From: Longimicrobiales bacterium
GTDB taxonomy: Bacteria; Gemmatimonadota; Gemmatimonadetes; Longimicrobiales; Gaopeijiaceae
Assembly (NCBI GenBank): GCA_951813395.1
Contig: OX638356.1
Coordinates: 4,027,821 to 4,091,820, forward strand
Reading direction: 5' to 3'
DNA length: 64,000 nt
Part shown: one piece after another, positions 1 to 12,194 of the stretch
How positions within the stretch are numbered: the first letter of the stretch is position 1
Layout of the letters: the number at the start of each line of letters is the position of its first letter
Made by a program: the position numbers and the translations under genes
Notes under the pieces: model-generated
What the model saw: only the letters and a program-made list of their open reading frames with translations
What the model was told of the DNA's origin: nothing
The model's database searches: none

Positions 1-872
1 CGGCGGCGCGCTGGCCGCGATGGATCGTGCCGCCATCGACGATCCAGAAGACGCGCTCGGCGGACCGGTAGGGTTCACGAGCCATCACCTGGGCGACGAG
101 GGCATCGAAGGCAACGATGGAGATCTTGGCGACGACGTCGCCGAAGAGCCGGGCTCGGTGGACGTCCCACGCGGCGATGTAGGCACAGACGCCATGGCGG
201 CGGTACTCGTGCTCGACCCGCATGGAGCGTCCCGGACCCGGCGGCGTGATCGGATGGCGGCGGGTGCGGATCGGGATCTGCGTCTTCTCGTCGGCGCTGA
301 TGACGAACTCGTCGCCACAGAGCGCACGCCCGTTCCATTGCCGGTGATAGAGGTCGAGGACGCGCTCCGCCTTGGGCCCAAACTCGGGATCGCGCGGAAA
401 GATCCAGCTCCGCCGGCTCCAGGGGCGCAGGGCGTCGGCATGAAGCCACCGCCAGATCGTGGTGCCGCTAATGTCGGCGACGATGCCGGCCGCCAGGACC
501 TGCCGCCGCAGTTCGGAGCGGCTGAAGCGCGACAGCGGCAGCCCCAGCGTGGAGGGCAGTTCACAGGCCAAGGCCTTCACTTCGGCGACGACCCGAGGGG
601 GGAAAAGCCGGCGGCCGACCTCGCCGCGACCGGTCCTCGAGTCCCTCGAGGCGTTCTCGGAAGAAGCGTTTGCGCCACTTGCTCACCACCGGGCGCGGCA
701 TATCGAGACGCTCGGCGATCTCCTTGTTCTGGGTACCCTCGGCAGCCAGCAGGACGATCTTGGCGCGCACCACGTCCCGATACGGTAACGTATACTGGCG
801 GGCTCTCGCTTCGAGGACACGGCGTTCGTTGGGCGTCAACGTGATGACGTACGGGCTGGATCTGGGCATCAT
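1..872 (-). pseudogene. IS630-family transposase, frameshifted and cut by the window edge
   Basis: The first ~90 residues (start ATG at 872) carry a helix-turn-helix DNA-binding domain ending in a GRPPAFPP linker, after which this frame stops near 561. Removing one base from the six-G run at 597-602 opens a second frame that continues to position 1. That frame has the IS630/Tc1-mariner catalytic core: a first Asp in SADEKTQIPI and a second in WIVDGGTIHRG. The C-terminal catalytic Glu lies outside the window. Some IS630 relatives express the transposase by frameshifting, so this may be a programmed site rather than decay. I did not find convincing terminal repeats. Confidence 0.85.
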
Positions 873-962
873 TGGCCTCCTGGTTGAACCAAGATGGCCA
901 TTCCTTACCGTAGGCGCCAGTGGCTTGCTGATACGTTCTATTATTTATGTCCATGTGTACTA

Positions 963-1053
963 GTCGCCGGGGGCAAGACACCGCCGAGGGCGAGACACCA
1001 TCGGAGCGAGGCGCCGCCGGGGCGAGTCACTGCCGAGGGCGGCACACCGGCGC
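963..1053. repeat. Imperfect 16-17 bp tandem repeat
   Basis: About five degenerate head-to-tail units resembling GACACCGCCGAGGGCGA lie between the IS630 transposase and the cold-shock gene. They encode no evident protein. They may be IS-end or terminator-like sequence; no function is assigned. Confidence 0.55.
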
Positions 1054-1095
1054 GACGCGGCGTCCCCGCGCGTCCGCCGGCAGGTGGTGGGACGG

Positions 1096-1296
1096 TCAGG
1101 CTCGAATCACGTTGGCCGCCTGCAGGCCTCGTTCCGTTTCCTGGAGTTCGAACTCCACCTCATCTCCCTCGGCGAGGGTCCGAAAACCTTCGCCCTGAAT
1201 CGAGGTGAAGTGAACGAAGACGTCATCGCCGGAGGACCGGGAGATGAATCCGTAGCCCTTTGCGTCATTGAACCATTTGACCGTCCCTCTTGCCAT
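1096..1296 (-). CDS. Cold-shock protein, CspA family
   Basis: This 66-residue protein is a single cold-shock (OB-fold) domain, the usual length for the family. It begins [18 protein letters not shown], carrying the RNP1-type KGYGFI motif, and continues with the RNP2-type DVFVHFTSI. Such proteins bind single-stranded RNA or DNA and melt RNA structure in the cytoplasm. It stands alone, separated from the ABC exporter operon by about 180 bases. Whether it is cold-inducible cannot be read from the sequence; many family members are constitutive. Confidence 0.95.
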   Translation of the reverse strand: MARGTVKWFNDAKGYGFISRSSGDDVFVHFTSIQGEGFRTLAEGDEVEFELQETERGLQAANVIRA

Positions 1297-1447
1297 TCCT
1301 GCCGTCCTTCGAAGAAGCGTTGTACTTTAGGCCGCTTCCGGCGAGGAACGCGGCCATGGTAACGGCTGCACGATGGGGATCGGCAGCAAGGGGCGTCAAG
1401 CAAGGGGACCGTACCTCCAGCAGGACACGCACATTTCTTTTCCGCTA

Positions 1448-1468
1448 ACCCTGACGTTACGTCAGGGT
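1448..1468. terminator. Perfect inverted repeat beyond the ABC permease stop
   Basis: Arms CCCTGACG and CGTCAGGG surround a TTA loop, with one more A-T pair outside. It lies 6 bases past the permease stop codon, where a terminator is expected, but neither strand has a following T-run. It could equally be an operator for flanking genes. Confidence 0.4.
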
Positions 1469-1473
1469 ATGGG

Positions 1474-3090
1474 TTATCCGGTGAACTCCAGCTCCCCGAC
1501 GCGGTCACGTACCCTGCGCGTCACGAACCGGGGCATCAGCAAGGCCGCCACGGTGAGCGCCGCGATCGCCACCACGGTGTTCAGCGGTTGCGCATAGGCG
1601 AGCCATAGGAATAGCGGCAACAGCCCGACACCGACCATTCCCAGGAGCATGACCGCCATCACCGAACCGATGCGTCCCCCCGTACGGGGCGGCATCGCGA
1701 AGGGCAGACGCGGCGCGGCGAGCAGCGTCATGTGAGTCAGCACGTGGGCCATGAGCCCGAGCACCAGCGCGTGCGTCACCGCGTGCCAGATGTGGCCGAA
1801 CACCCAGGCCAGCACACCGGCGAGCACGATCAGGTACGGGACGAGGAAGAAGACCGTCACACAGTTGCCGGCGTTGGCAACCAGCCTGGCACGGTCGACG
1901 GGCGCCGCGAAAAACACCCACGCCGCCCGGTAGGATTCACTCCGGAAGAGGTTCTCCATCAACATCAGCGGCAGGACCAGCGCGGCGAGGTGGATGAGGA
2001 ACAGGTCGCTCGCCCCGAACCCCAGCTCCACGAAGGGATCGGGAAGCGTCCCGTCCCTGAGTCCCATGAAGACGTAAAACACCGTGATCGGCAGGATGGA
2101 CAGGACACCCAGCCTGAAGTTCATGTCGTCCCGGAACTGGCCGCGCACCAGCGTCGCGACCGCGTGCAACTCGGGAGACATCCAGGCTCTTGCGCGTCCT
2201 CCAGTCACCCGTGGCCTGCGCGGGGCCGTGCTCCCCGACACGATCGCGCCCAGGCGCTCGGCGTAGGACAACGAGAGTCTGGCCCCCACGTAGCGCACGA
2301 GAACGACGATGCTCCCGAGCGCGGCCGCCGCGGACAAGAGGATGGGGGCGCTCCAGTTCCCCTCGGCGAGGGGGAGAAGGCTCGCGAACCACGTCGAGGG
2401 CAGCACAAGGAGCTGGATCGGTGGATCCACCGCAGTAGTCGGGAGCCAGTCGGTGTACATCATCAGAACCAGTGGAGCGAATATGCCGAACCCGGCGATG
2501 AGCTGCAGGTAGGAGAGTGCACGCCGCAGGCGTCGTTGCGGAATCAGGTGGAGCATCGCCGCGTAGGCGTATACCATTGCCAGCGTGGTCCAGACAATGA
2601 CCCCGGCCAGCGCCGCGATCCACGCCGTCGCGACCAGCGGCCCGTATTTCACCAGAAACGGGATCGCGGCGAATCCACCCATCAGGCCGCCGATCGTCCC
2701 GGTGTAGACCAGGACGCTTGTCACCTTGACGACGAAGTACGTTCGCGAGGAGACGGGCTGATGGCCCAGGACCTCGTAGTCATCGGCCGAAACCACGATC
2801 GACTGGAAGTCGACCAGAATCGATGTCGCGATCATGATGCAGATCATGAGGAGCGCCACCGTGCTCGACATGAACGCGCCCGGCACAAGCCCGGCAGTGA
2901 TGCCGATGTAGACGCCGAACAGCCCATACATCACCAGCATTCCCCAGGGAAGCTTGCGCCCGCGCTCTTCCGTGGACGTCGTTTGCAGGGCCTTGGCCGT
3001 CCGCAGCTGGGCCTTCAACATCGCGCTGGTGAGCACGCGCCACTGGGAATAGTCGGCTCCCGTTGCCTCGACGAGCCGACGCGCGATCAT
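1474..3090 (-). CDS. ABC transporter permease (ABC-2-like exporter)
   Basis: This 538-residue integral membrane protein has about a dozen hydrophobic stretches, among them one near residues 55-75 (LVMYGLFGVYIGITAGLV). No ATPase motifs are present. Its start overlaps the stop of the adjacent ATP-binding gene, so the two are surely co-translated and form one exporter. The substrate is unknown. The gene is the last of a three-gene leftward operon (transglycosylase, ATPase, permease), which hints at an envelope-related cargo, but that is inference only. Confidence 0.85.
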   Translation of the reverse strand: MIARRLVEATGADYSQWRVLTSAMLKAQLRTAKALQTTSTEERGRKLPWGMLVMYGLFGVYIGITAGLVPGAFMSSTVALLMICIMIATSILVDFQSIVVSADDYEVLGHQPVSSRTYFVVKVTSVLVYTGTIGGLMGGFAAIPFLVKYGPLVATAWIAALAGVIVWTTLAMVYAYAAMLHLIPQRRLRRALSYLQLIAGFGIFAPLVLMMYTDWLPTTAVDPPIQLLVLPSTWFASLLPLAEGNWSAPILLSAAAALGSIVVLVRYVGARLSLSYAERLGAIVSGSTAPRRPRVTGGRARAWMSPELHAVATLVRGQFRDDMNFRLGVLSILPITVFYVFMGLRDGTLPDPFVELGFGASDLFLIHLAALVLPLMLMENLFRSESYRAAWVFFAAPVDRARLVANAGNCVTVFFLVPYLIVLAGVLAWVFGHIWHAVTHALVLGLMAHVLTHMTLLAAPRLPFAMPPRTGGRIGSVMAVMLLGMVGVGLLPLFLWLAYAQPLNTVVAIAALTVAALLMPRFVTRRVRDRVGELEFTG

Positions 3091-3938
3091 CAGGTGCCGT
3101 CGCTGCCTGCCGAGACGGGTGCGCCGCCGGCGTCGACCGGGGGCGCGGCCGCCGGCCCGTCGGGCACCGGCCCGTCGGCATCCAGCGCGGTGAGGAGTCC
3201 GCGCGTAACCTCCGCTGCGTCACGCACGCCGGTCAATCGCGCGAATGCCTGTTCGAGGTTGGCGGCGCCCGTTTCGGCAGCGATTGTCGCAGCCGTGCCC
3301 TCGGCGACCTTCCGCCCCCCGTCGATGATCGTGATCCGGGTACAGATCCGTTCCACCACCTCGAGGATGTGCGAGCAGAAGAGGACCGTCCGGCCCTGCG
3401 AGGCCAGCTCGCGCAGCAGTTCCTTCACCACCAGGGCGGCGTTGGCGTCCAGCCCGTTCAGGGGTTCGTCCAGGAAGAGGACGTCCGGGTTGCCGATCAG
3501 CGCCGAGGTGATCAGCACCTTCTGTCGCATTCCCTTGGAATGTTCCCTGAGAAGCTGATCCAGCGAGTCGAGCATACCGAAGAGGCTCATCAACTCGTCG
3601 ATCCTCGCGCCCGCGGATCGGGTCGCGATGCCCCGCAGGCTTGCGACCATCATCAGGTACTCGCGCGCGGTGAGTGCCTCGAACATCGCCCCGGCTTCGG
3701 GCACGTACCCCACACGCCGTTTGACCTCCATGGGATCCTTCACCACATCGAACCCCGCCACCCGGGCCGAGCCCTGCGATGGCCTGATCATGCAGGTGAG
3801 GATCTTCACGGTGGTGGTCTTGCCCGCTCCGTTCGGCCCCAGAAAGCCGAGGATTTCGCCCGGCTCCACCCGCATGTCGAGTCCCTGGACCGCGGCCTTG
3901 CGGTCGAAATAGCGCGTCAGCTCTCGTGTCTCGATCAT
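3090..3938 (-). CDS. ABC transporter ATP-binding protein
   Basis: The 282-residue protein has Walker A GPNGAGKTTT near residue 35, an ABC signature of the SKGMRQK type, and Walker B VLFLDEPLNGLD, in the order typical of ABC-2 exporters. The last ~35 residues form a low-complexity Pro/Ala/Asp/Gly tail that family members normally lack. It energises the permease encoded immediately downstream. Its start overlaps the stop of the upstream lytic transglycosylase by 4 bases. Confidence 0.93.
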   Translation of the reverse strand: MIETRELTRYFDRKAAVQGLDMRVEPGEILGFLGPNGAGKTTTVKILTCMIRPSQGSARVAGFDVVKDPMEVKRRVGYVPEAGAMFEALTAREYLMMVASLRGIATRSAGARIDELMSLFGMLDSLDQLLREHSKGMRQKVLITSALIGNPDVLFLDEPLNGLDANAALVVKELLRELASQGRTVLFCSHILEVVERICTRITIIDGGRKVAEGTAATIAAETGAANLEQAFARLTGVRDAAEVTRGLLTALDADGPVPDGPAAAPPVDAGGAPVSAGSDGT

Positions 3939-6337
3939 GAGGCCGGCCGCGCCGCCCCCTCACCTCCGTACAGCCACCGGTACAGCGCCCGATTCCGCAC
4001 CACATTCTTCACGTAGCCGCGCGTCTCGGCGAAGGGGATGCGCTCGGTAAAGCGGTGAGCGTCTTCCGCTTCCGGAAAACGCCGCCAGCGGTTGGCGCGG
4101 CTCGGTCCCGCGTTGTAGGCGGACAGGACCAGCGGGATGTCGCCTTCGTAACGGCGCATCAGGTCGGCCAGGAATCGAGCGCCAAGGTGCACGTTGAGTT
4201 CCGGTGTCTCGAGCGTTTCGGTGCGAAAGCCTCGGGGTCCGATCCGGCCCGCCAGTTGCCGCCCGGTCGCAGGCATCACCTGCATTAGACCGATCGCCCC
4301 CGCCGGCGACACGATGTCGGGGACGAATGCGCTCTCCTGGCGGATGATCCCGGCGACCAGAAAGGGGTCCAGCCCCAGGTCCCGCGCGCGGGACTCCACC
4401 AGTTCGCGGTGGGGGAAGGGGTACACGACCTGAAGCAGCGTGCGGTCCCACGGCCGGCCCGCGCCCCGAAGCTGCAGTCCCACGCGAATCCCCTCGAGCA
4501 CGTGTCCGTTGGCGTGGAGCGCCACCGCCAGGCTGAGCAGTGCGTCGTGGGAGTCGCCCGCCATGGCCTTCAACGAAGCGATCCGGGAAGCGACCGCCTC
4601 TTCCAGCCCGGCATCGTGCAGGAGCGTCAGCGTCTCCACTTCGGGAGCAAGCCATGGGGGTGCGGCCGGAACACTCGCCTCTTCGACGGGAACACCCGCG
4701 TCGGCCAGCGCCGGGCGGAACACCGAGTCCGCGGACGGATCGGCGAGGAACGCGTAGTAGGACGCGGGACTCTCCTCACGGATCCGGGCACGCAGCGCCT
4801 CGGCATCCGCAAGATCGCCGGCCTTTTCGGCGGCGTGCGCCCCCCAGTAGCTCGCCTCTTCCCAGCGACGCCCGGCCGGGAAGTCCTCCAGGTACCCCAT
4901 GAACACCTGTCGAGCCGACTCGGTCTCGTTCCGGGCCAGGTGAATCTGACCCCAGCGCATCCGCGCCAGTCCGGCCCGATCCGCCGAGGGCGACATGGAC
5001 ACGACCTGCCGATAGTGGTCGGCGGCCTGGCCGAGCCGCCCGGCGTCCTGATGGTCATCGCCCCGGAAGAACACGATGTCCAGCGCCGCCGGACTCCCTG
5101 GAAACCGCTCCACCAGACGGTCCTGCAGCGTGCGCGCGTCTCCGTATCGTCCCTGCCGGGAGCGGATGGACGCCCACGCTTGCAGGGCGGCAGCCGCGAT
5201 CCCCGGGTCTTCGGCGCCCGAAAGCTCCCGGTAGACGGCCACCGCACGGTCGCGGTCGGCGCTGCCGTTGTACGCGCGTGCCAGGGCGAGGTGCTCGCGG
5301 TCGGTGAGGACCCCTCCCCGCGTGGCCACGAGCCTCCAGGCACGCACCGCGAGACCGAACTCGCCGCCGCTTCCCATGGCCGCCGCGACGAGGCGCAGTA
5401 TCTCCGGGCCGGAGCCGGTAGCCACGCGCCAGTGCGCCATCGCGGCCTCCGTCGCCCTCGTGCCGCGGGTGGTGCGCCGCAACAGGTTCTCCATCGCATC
5501 GACCGACCCGGCGGAGTCGCCCAGCGCGAGCCGGAAGCGCCATTCGCGGTCGAGGAGCCCGGTGCGCGCCGCCCCGGCCACCTCGTCGCCCCGCGACACG
5601 ATGTCCACAAGGGACTCGAGCGCGCGTGCCGTGTCCCCCGCTGCAGCCCAGGCATCCATCTCCAGCGCCCAACCCAGCCCTAGGACCGCCGGGTCCCACA
5701 CCAGCCCAAGCAGGTTGCGCACCGCCTCGGCCTCGCCCGCGACGGAAAGCGCACGAGCCGCCGCCAGCGCCGTCCAGTCGGCCAGCGCAGGTGCCCCGTC
5801 GCGAATCACGCCAACATGTTCGGCCGCGAGGTCCGGCACGCCCCTCGCCGCCGCAGCGCGGGCCAGGCGGGAATGCGCGACGAGTGTCTCGCCGGCGTCG
5901 GCGTCGGCCGTCTCCACGAAGCGGGAGAATGCGGACACCGCCCCCCCGGCGTCGCCGGCGGCCTGGCGCCCGGTGCCGAGCACGAACCACACCCGCGGCG
6001 GCACCTCTTCCGCGTCGCCCGCCCCGGGCGCGAGCGCCGCGATGGCCCCGTCCCAGTTCTTCCACCCGGCTTCGGCCTCCGCCAGCACGAGACGGTCGGT
6101 CCAGGACGCCGATTCAACCGGCCCCAGGTGGGCCCGCAGCGCCCGGCTGGCCTTCCAGTGGCGGCCATCGGCCAGGTCCCGATGGATCGAATCGGGGATG
6201 GACGCGCCTACGGCCGCGCCGGGTTGCTCCTGGCCCGAAAGGGGGGTGGCGGCACAAGCGGCAGAGACCGCCGCCACAAAAAGACTCCGGGCAGCCCGCG
6301 CCGCGATTCCCGCTTCAAGAGGGCGGGAATGCCACAC
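3935..6337 (-). CDS. Soluble lytic murein transglycosylase (Slt70-like)
   Basis: This 800-residue exported protein has an N-terminal hydrophobic segment with a possible lipobox ending in Cys near residue 28. A long helical, TPR-like superhelix follows, then a C-terminal SLT domain. The catalytic Glu is about residue 668 in GIIRQESAFVPDI, followed by GLMQVMPATG and AYNAGPSR. Such enzymes cleave the MurNAc-GlcNAc bond of peptidoglycan to give 1,6-anhydro ends. The GTG at 6337 falls inside a strong terminator hairpin, so a start at GTG 6277 is possible; the longer form gives the better signal peptide. It is co-translated with the exporter ATPase downstream. Confidence 0.9.
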   Translation of the reverse strand: MWHSRPLEAGIAARAARSLFVAAVSAACAATPLSGQEQPGAAVGASIPDSIHRDLADGRHWKASRALRAHLGPVESASWTDRLVLAEAEAGWKNWDGAIAALAPGAGDAEEVPPRVWFVLGTGRQAAGDAGGAVSAFSRFVETADADAGETLVAHSRLARAAAARGVPDLAAEHVGVIRDGAPALADWTALAAARALSVAGEAEAVRNLLGLVWDPAVLGLGWALEMDAWAAAGDTARALESLVDIVSRGDEVAGAARTGLLDREWRFRLALGDSAGSVDAMENLLRRTTRGTRATEAAMAHWRVATGSGPEILRLVAAAMGSGGEFGLAVRAWRLVATRGGVLTDREHLALARAYNGSADRDRAVAVYRELSGAEDPGIAAAALQAWASIRSRQGRYGDARTLQDRLVERFPGSPAALDIVFFRGDDHQDAGRLGQAADHYRQVVSMSPSADRAGLARMRWGQIHLARNETESARQVFMGYLEDFPAGRRWEEASYWGAHAAEKAGDLADAEALRARIREESPASYYAFLADPSADSVFRPALADAGVPVEEASVPAAPPWLAPEVETLTLLHDAGLEEAVASRIASLKAMAGDSHDALLSLAVALHANGHVLEGIRVGLQLRGAGRPWDRTLLQVVYPFPHRELVESRARDLGLDPFLVAGIIRQESAFVPDIVSPAGAIGLMQVMPATGRQLAGRIGPRGFRTETLETPELNVHLGARFLADLMRRYEGDIPLVLSAYNAGPSRANRWRRFPEAEDAHRFTERIPFAETRGYVKNVVRNRALYRWLYGGEGAARPAS

Positions 6338-6352
6338 GCGGACTGCCCGGAG
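6278..6352 (-). terminator. Rho-independent terminator after the TolQ/MotA-type gene
   Basis: Arms at 6337-6352 and 6285-6300 pair in 15 of 16 positions and enclose a second 8-bp hairpin (6306-6313 with 6323-6330). Read leftward, the structure ends in a five-T run. It begins 14 bases beyond the stop codon of the channel gene and overlaps the proposed first codons of the transglycosylase gene. Confidence 0.75.
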
Positions 6353-6365
6353 CGGGGGATCTCTT

Positions 6366-7073
6366 CTAGTCGCCGGCCGACCGGCCCGTCTGCATCGCGA
6401 AGAGGGCGTCGATCATCTTCTGGGCCGACTCCTCCATGTCGATCACGAGGTGGTCGATCCGCGACACGAAGAAGTTGTGAGCGATGCTCACGGGGATCGC
6501 GATCGCGAGCCCGGCAGCGGTGGTCGTAAGGGCGATCTTGATCCCTGACGCAACCGTGGTGGCGTCCACTTCGCCCGCCAGCTCGATCGCCTGGAAGGCC
6601 GCGATCATCCCCATCACGGTCCCGAGGAAGCCCAGCAGGGGCGCGACGTTCGTGAGCGTCGCAAGAACCACGAGCCCGCTCTCCAGCTTGGAAAGTTCGA
6701 TAAGGCCCTGGTTCTCAATCGCCTTCATCACGCGATCCGTCCCTTCGTCCTGCCGTTCCAGCCCCGCGTGGAGGATGTTCGCAGCCGGGGAATCGGACTC
6801 CCGCGTTAGCTCCAGCGCTTCCTTGATCTGGTGCTGCGCGAGAAGATCGTCGACCGCGCGGAGCACCTTCCTGGTGGAGCTGCTCTTCCGGAAGATGTCG
6901 AAGAACTTCCAGATGATCACGAGAAAGCCCACCACCACACAGAGCCCGAGCGGCCACCGCATGTCGCCGGCGTCCTCCCAGGACTGCGCCATCTGCTCGG
7001 TGAAGGTGAGGTCTGGGGCTTCCATTCCAGGAAGCTGGAGCAGTACGTCAAAGACGTTCATCAAGCTGGCCAA
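6366..7073 (-). CDS. MotA/TolQ/ExbB proton channel family protein
   Basis: About 235 residues with three membrane segments: one in the N-terminal third (LGLCVVVGFLVIIWKFF) and two in the C-terminal half (APLLGFLGTVMGMIAAF and TTAAGLAIAIPVSIAHNFF), the layout of TolQ/ExbB. These proteins form the proton-conducting stator that powers outer-membrane or gliding machines. I chose TTG at 7073 because GGGAGG sits five bases upstream; ATG 7061 (MNVFDVLLQL) is the alternative. No ExbD/TolR partner is adjacent, so the complex it serves is unknown. It is followed by a strong terminator. Confidence 0.9.
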   Translation of the reverse strand: MASLMNVFDVLLQLPGMEAPDLTFTEQMAQSWEDAGDMRWPLGLCVVVGFLVIIWKFFDIFRKSSSTRKVLRAVDDLLAQHQIKEALELTRESDSPAANILHAGLERQDEGTDRVMKAIENQGLIELSKLESGLVVLATLTNVAPLLGFLGTVMGMIAAFQAIELAGEVDATTVASGIKIALTTTAAGLAIAIPVSIAHNFFVSRIDHLVIDMEESAQKMIDALFAMQTGRSAGD

Positions 7074-7272
7074 GGGAACCTCCCGCTTTCGGTCCTGTGC
7101 TGATGGTTGAAGTTGGCCGCACCCAACGCGCGACCCATGGAGTCTCGGACTTCCGAACCCATTTCGCAACGGCTTGCCATAATGAGTATCGTTCGGGGGA
7201 CTGTCAAGGACTCAAGAGCGCAACCCGGCGATGCTCCGACGCCAACCCGGGGCGGGACAATCACAGGGCCGC

Positions 7273-8151
7273 TCATCGCCGCCATGTCCACTCGCGGGAA
7301 CCGTACTTCGTTTCCAGCTTCTTCGCCATGGCCAGCTCCTCGCGTGTCATTTCGCCAGGAGCCCAGCGTCCGCCGAATTCCTTGGCGAATCCCCATTGAA
7401 TCGCGTCTACGATGCGCTCCCACGGTGGGAGCTCACCAAGGATCTCGGCCAGCGTGATCGGAAAACCGGTCGGAGCGGTCTCGGGCGCGATCCGCGCGTC
7501 GCATCCGGCGTCCACCCCGTTTCCGCCCTGGCTGCCAGCCCCGGCACCGGCAAACAGCGCGCCCTGGTCGGCAATCAGGAGCATGGACCCGTGCTGGAGG
7601 ATCGTCCCCCCGACCCGGGCCTGCGCGCTCCCCACTAGCTTCCGCCCCCGCACCACCACCTCCCCCTCGGCCGGCTCCAGAAAACACGGTCCCGAATCAG
7701 GCGCCACGCCACGCCCCGTAGCACCCCCGGCATCGACCCCAAGGCGCCGCAATCCCCGCAAGAGCCCCCGGTTGATCTTGCGGTAGGCGGGGCGGAGCCC
7801 GCCGAATGCGCGCACCGGCAGCACGACGCAGTAGGTCAGCTCGCGGTCATGGATCACCGCGCGGCCGCCGGTGGGACGGCGCACCGCCTCCATTCCGGGA
7901 TTGCGGCGGAGCAGGCCCCGGTACCCGACCGTGACGGGCTCGTTGCGTCCAAAGGAGAGTGTCGCCGCCGCCCAGCGGTAGAAGCGCACGGTGCCCTCAC
8001 CCGGGCGCGCGAGTGCGGCGAGCGCATGGTCGCGCGCCATGTTGGTGCTGCCCGGGAGCCCTCCGTCCAGGACGACACGCCAGTTCAGGCGGCCCGCACC
8101 ATCGGCCGCATCGGACGGACGCCTGCGGGTTGCGTCAGGGAACGTAGACAT
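7273..8151 (-). CDS. Lipoate-protein ligase A family protein
   Basis: This 292-residue protein has the biotin/lipoate ligase fold. The substrate-binding RRPTGGRAV motif is at residues 91-99, and the catalytic-type lysine is at ~171 in GRKLVGSAQ. LplA enzymes activate lipoate with ATP and attach it to a lysine of carrier proteins; some relatives instead transfer octanoate. Four genes upstream in the same leftward run is gcvH, whose product needs exactly this modification, so it probably lipoylates GcvH. Its start lies inside the end of the UPF0173 hydrolase gene (17-base overlap). Confidence 0.9.
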   Translation of the reverse strand: MSTFPDATRRRPSDAADGAGRLNWRVVLDGGLPGSTNMARDHALAALARPGEGTVRFYRWAAATLSFGRNEPVTVGYRGLLRRNPGMEAVRRPTGGRAVIHDRELTYCVVLPVRAFGGLRPAYRKINRGLLRGLRRLGVDAGGATGRGVAPDSGPCFLEPAEGEVVVRGRKLVGSAQARVGGTILQHGSMLLIADQGALFAGAGAGSQGGNGVDAGCDARIAPETAPTGFPITLAEILGELPPWERIVDAIQWGFAKEFGGRWAPGEMTREELAMAKKLETKYGSREWTWRR

Positions 8152-8821
8152 CTCCCGGACGCATGACCTGCACGGTGGCCCGGTCCCCGACGAGTGCGCG
8201 GAAACGCTCGGGGTCCTGGGCGATCAGGGGCCAGGTGTTGTAGTGGACCGGAATCACGACATCCGGTTCGATGAACCCCACGGCCTCGGCGGCATCCTCC
8301 GGGCCCATGGTGAAGTTGTCGCCGATGGGCAGGATGGCGACGTCCACCTTGCCGCGAAGCAGCTGCATGTCCATGAGCAGCGACGTATCGCCCGCATGGT
8401 AGATCCGGGTCCCGTCCAGATGCATCAGGAACCCGCCGGGCACGGTGGTGAACTGCCCCGTCGTGTCGCCGTGCACCTGACCCCCGTGCAGGGCCGGCGT
8501 CATCTTGACGCGACCGAAGGGGAAGTCGTACCCACCCCCGATATGCAGGGGATGGCCGTTCGTCACTCCCTGGGTTTCGGCGAACGAGACGATCTCGAAG
8601 GTGGACACCAGCGTGGCGCCGGTTTCCTTCGCCAGCGGCAAGGCGTCGGCAAAGTGGTCGAAGTGGCCGTGCGTGCAGAGGATGTAGTCCACCGCCCCGA
8701 CCTCGGCACGCTTGATGTCCGAGACGGGACTGTCGTCGAAGAACGGATCGATCACCAGTCGGGTTCCGTCGTCGGTCTCGATGCTGAACGTCGACTGGCC
8801 GTGAAAAATCAGCTTGGGCAC
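8135..8821 (-). CDS. UPF0173-type metal-dependent hydrolase (metallo-beta-lactamase fold)
   Basis: The 228-residue product matches the usual UPF0173 length. It has the metal-binding THGHFDHFAD motif near residue 55 and further conserved histidines (HAGDTSL, PVHYNTWPLI). I start it at GTG 8821, which gives the typical N-terminus (V)PKLIFHGQSTF and has a purine-rich site upstream; the frame stays open further upstream without family similarity. The substrate is unknown for the family. It sits between gcvP and the lipoate ligase and overlaps the latter. Confidence 0.9.
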   Translation of the reverse strand: MPKLIFHGQSTFSIETDDGTRLVIDPFFDDSPVSDIKRAEVGAVDYILCTHGHFDHFADALPLAKETGATLVSTFEIVSFAETQGVTNGHPLHIGGGYDFPFGRVKMTPALHGGQVHGDTTGQFTTVPGGFLMHLDGTRIYHAGDTSLLMDMQLLRGKVDVAILPIGDNFTMGPEDAAEAVGFIEPDVVIPVHYNTWPLIAQDPERFRALVGDRATVQVMRPGDVYVP

Positions 8822-8894
8822 GGGAAGATCTCTTTCTCGGGGGGCGCGGTTGCAGGAAGATGGAGGGCGCTGGCGCCACCGGCGAGCACCTGGC

Positions 8895-11786
<2,892 letters not shown>

Positions 11787-11804
11787 TTGCGGCCGGACCG
11801 CGGG

Positions 11805-12194
11805 CTATTCGCCGATGTGTGCACCATAGCTGGCGGCATCCATGAGGGTCTCCACCTCGTCGGGGTCTTCGAGGCGCATCTGGATCATCCACCCCTCGCC
11901 GTAGGGATCGCTGTTGACCAGCTCGGGGTCGTCATCCAGCGCTGCGTTGACGTCCACGATCTCGCCCGCGACCGGACAGTACAGGTCGCTGACGGCCTTC
12001 ACGGCCTCGATGGTGCCGAAAACGTCCATCGGGGCAAAGGAATCGCCCGGCTCGGGGAGTTCCACGTACACCACATCCCCGAGTTCGCCCTGGGCATAGT
12101 CGGTAATTCCCACGTAGTAGATGTCGGACTCTTCGGATTCTCTCAGATACTCGTGCTCGGTCGTGTACCTGAGTCCTTCGGGAATCAAGGACAT
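11805..12194 (-). CDS. gcvH: Glycine cleavage system H protein
   Basis: This 129-residue lipoyl carrier has the lipoylation site lysine 66 in the motif ESVKA-like EAVKAVSD. It shuttles the aminomethyl intermediate and reducing equivalents between the P, T and L proteins. It heads the leftward cluster gcvH-gcvP-UPF0173-lplA, so carrier and ligase are encoded in one run. A run of seven Ts lies about 50 bases upstream in its leader and may act in attenuation. Confidence 0.97.
   Translation of the reverse strand: MSLIPEGLRYTTEHEYLRESEESDIYYVGITDYAQGELGDVVYVELPEPGDSFAPMDVFGTIEAVKAVSDLYCPVAGEIVDVNAALDDDPELVNSDPYGEGWMIQMRLEDPDEVETLMDAASYGAHIGE

Noticed and set aside
1732..4016. Long plus-strand open frames opposite the ABC exporter genes
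   Set aside because: They are antisense to well-supported ABC genes, have low-complexity Arg/His/Gln-rich composition, and match no family.
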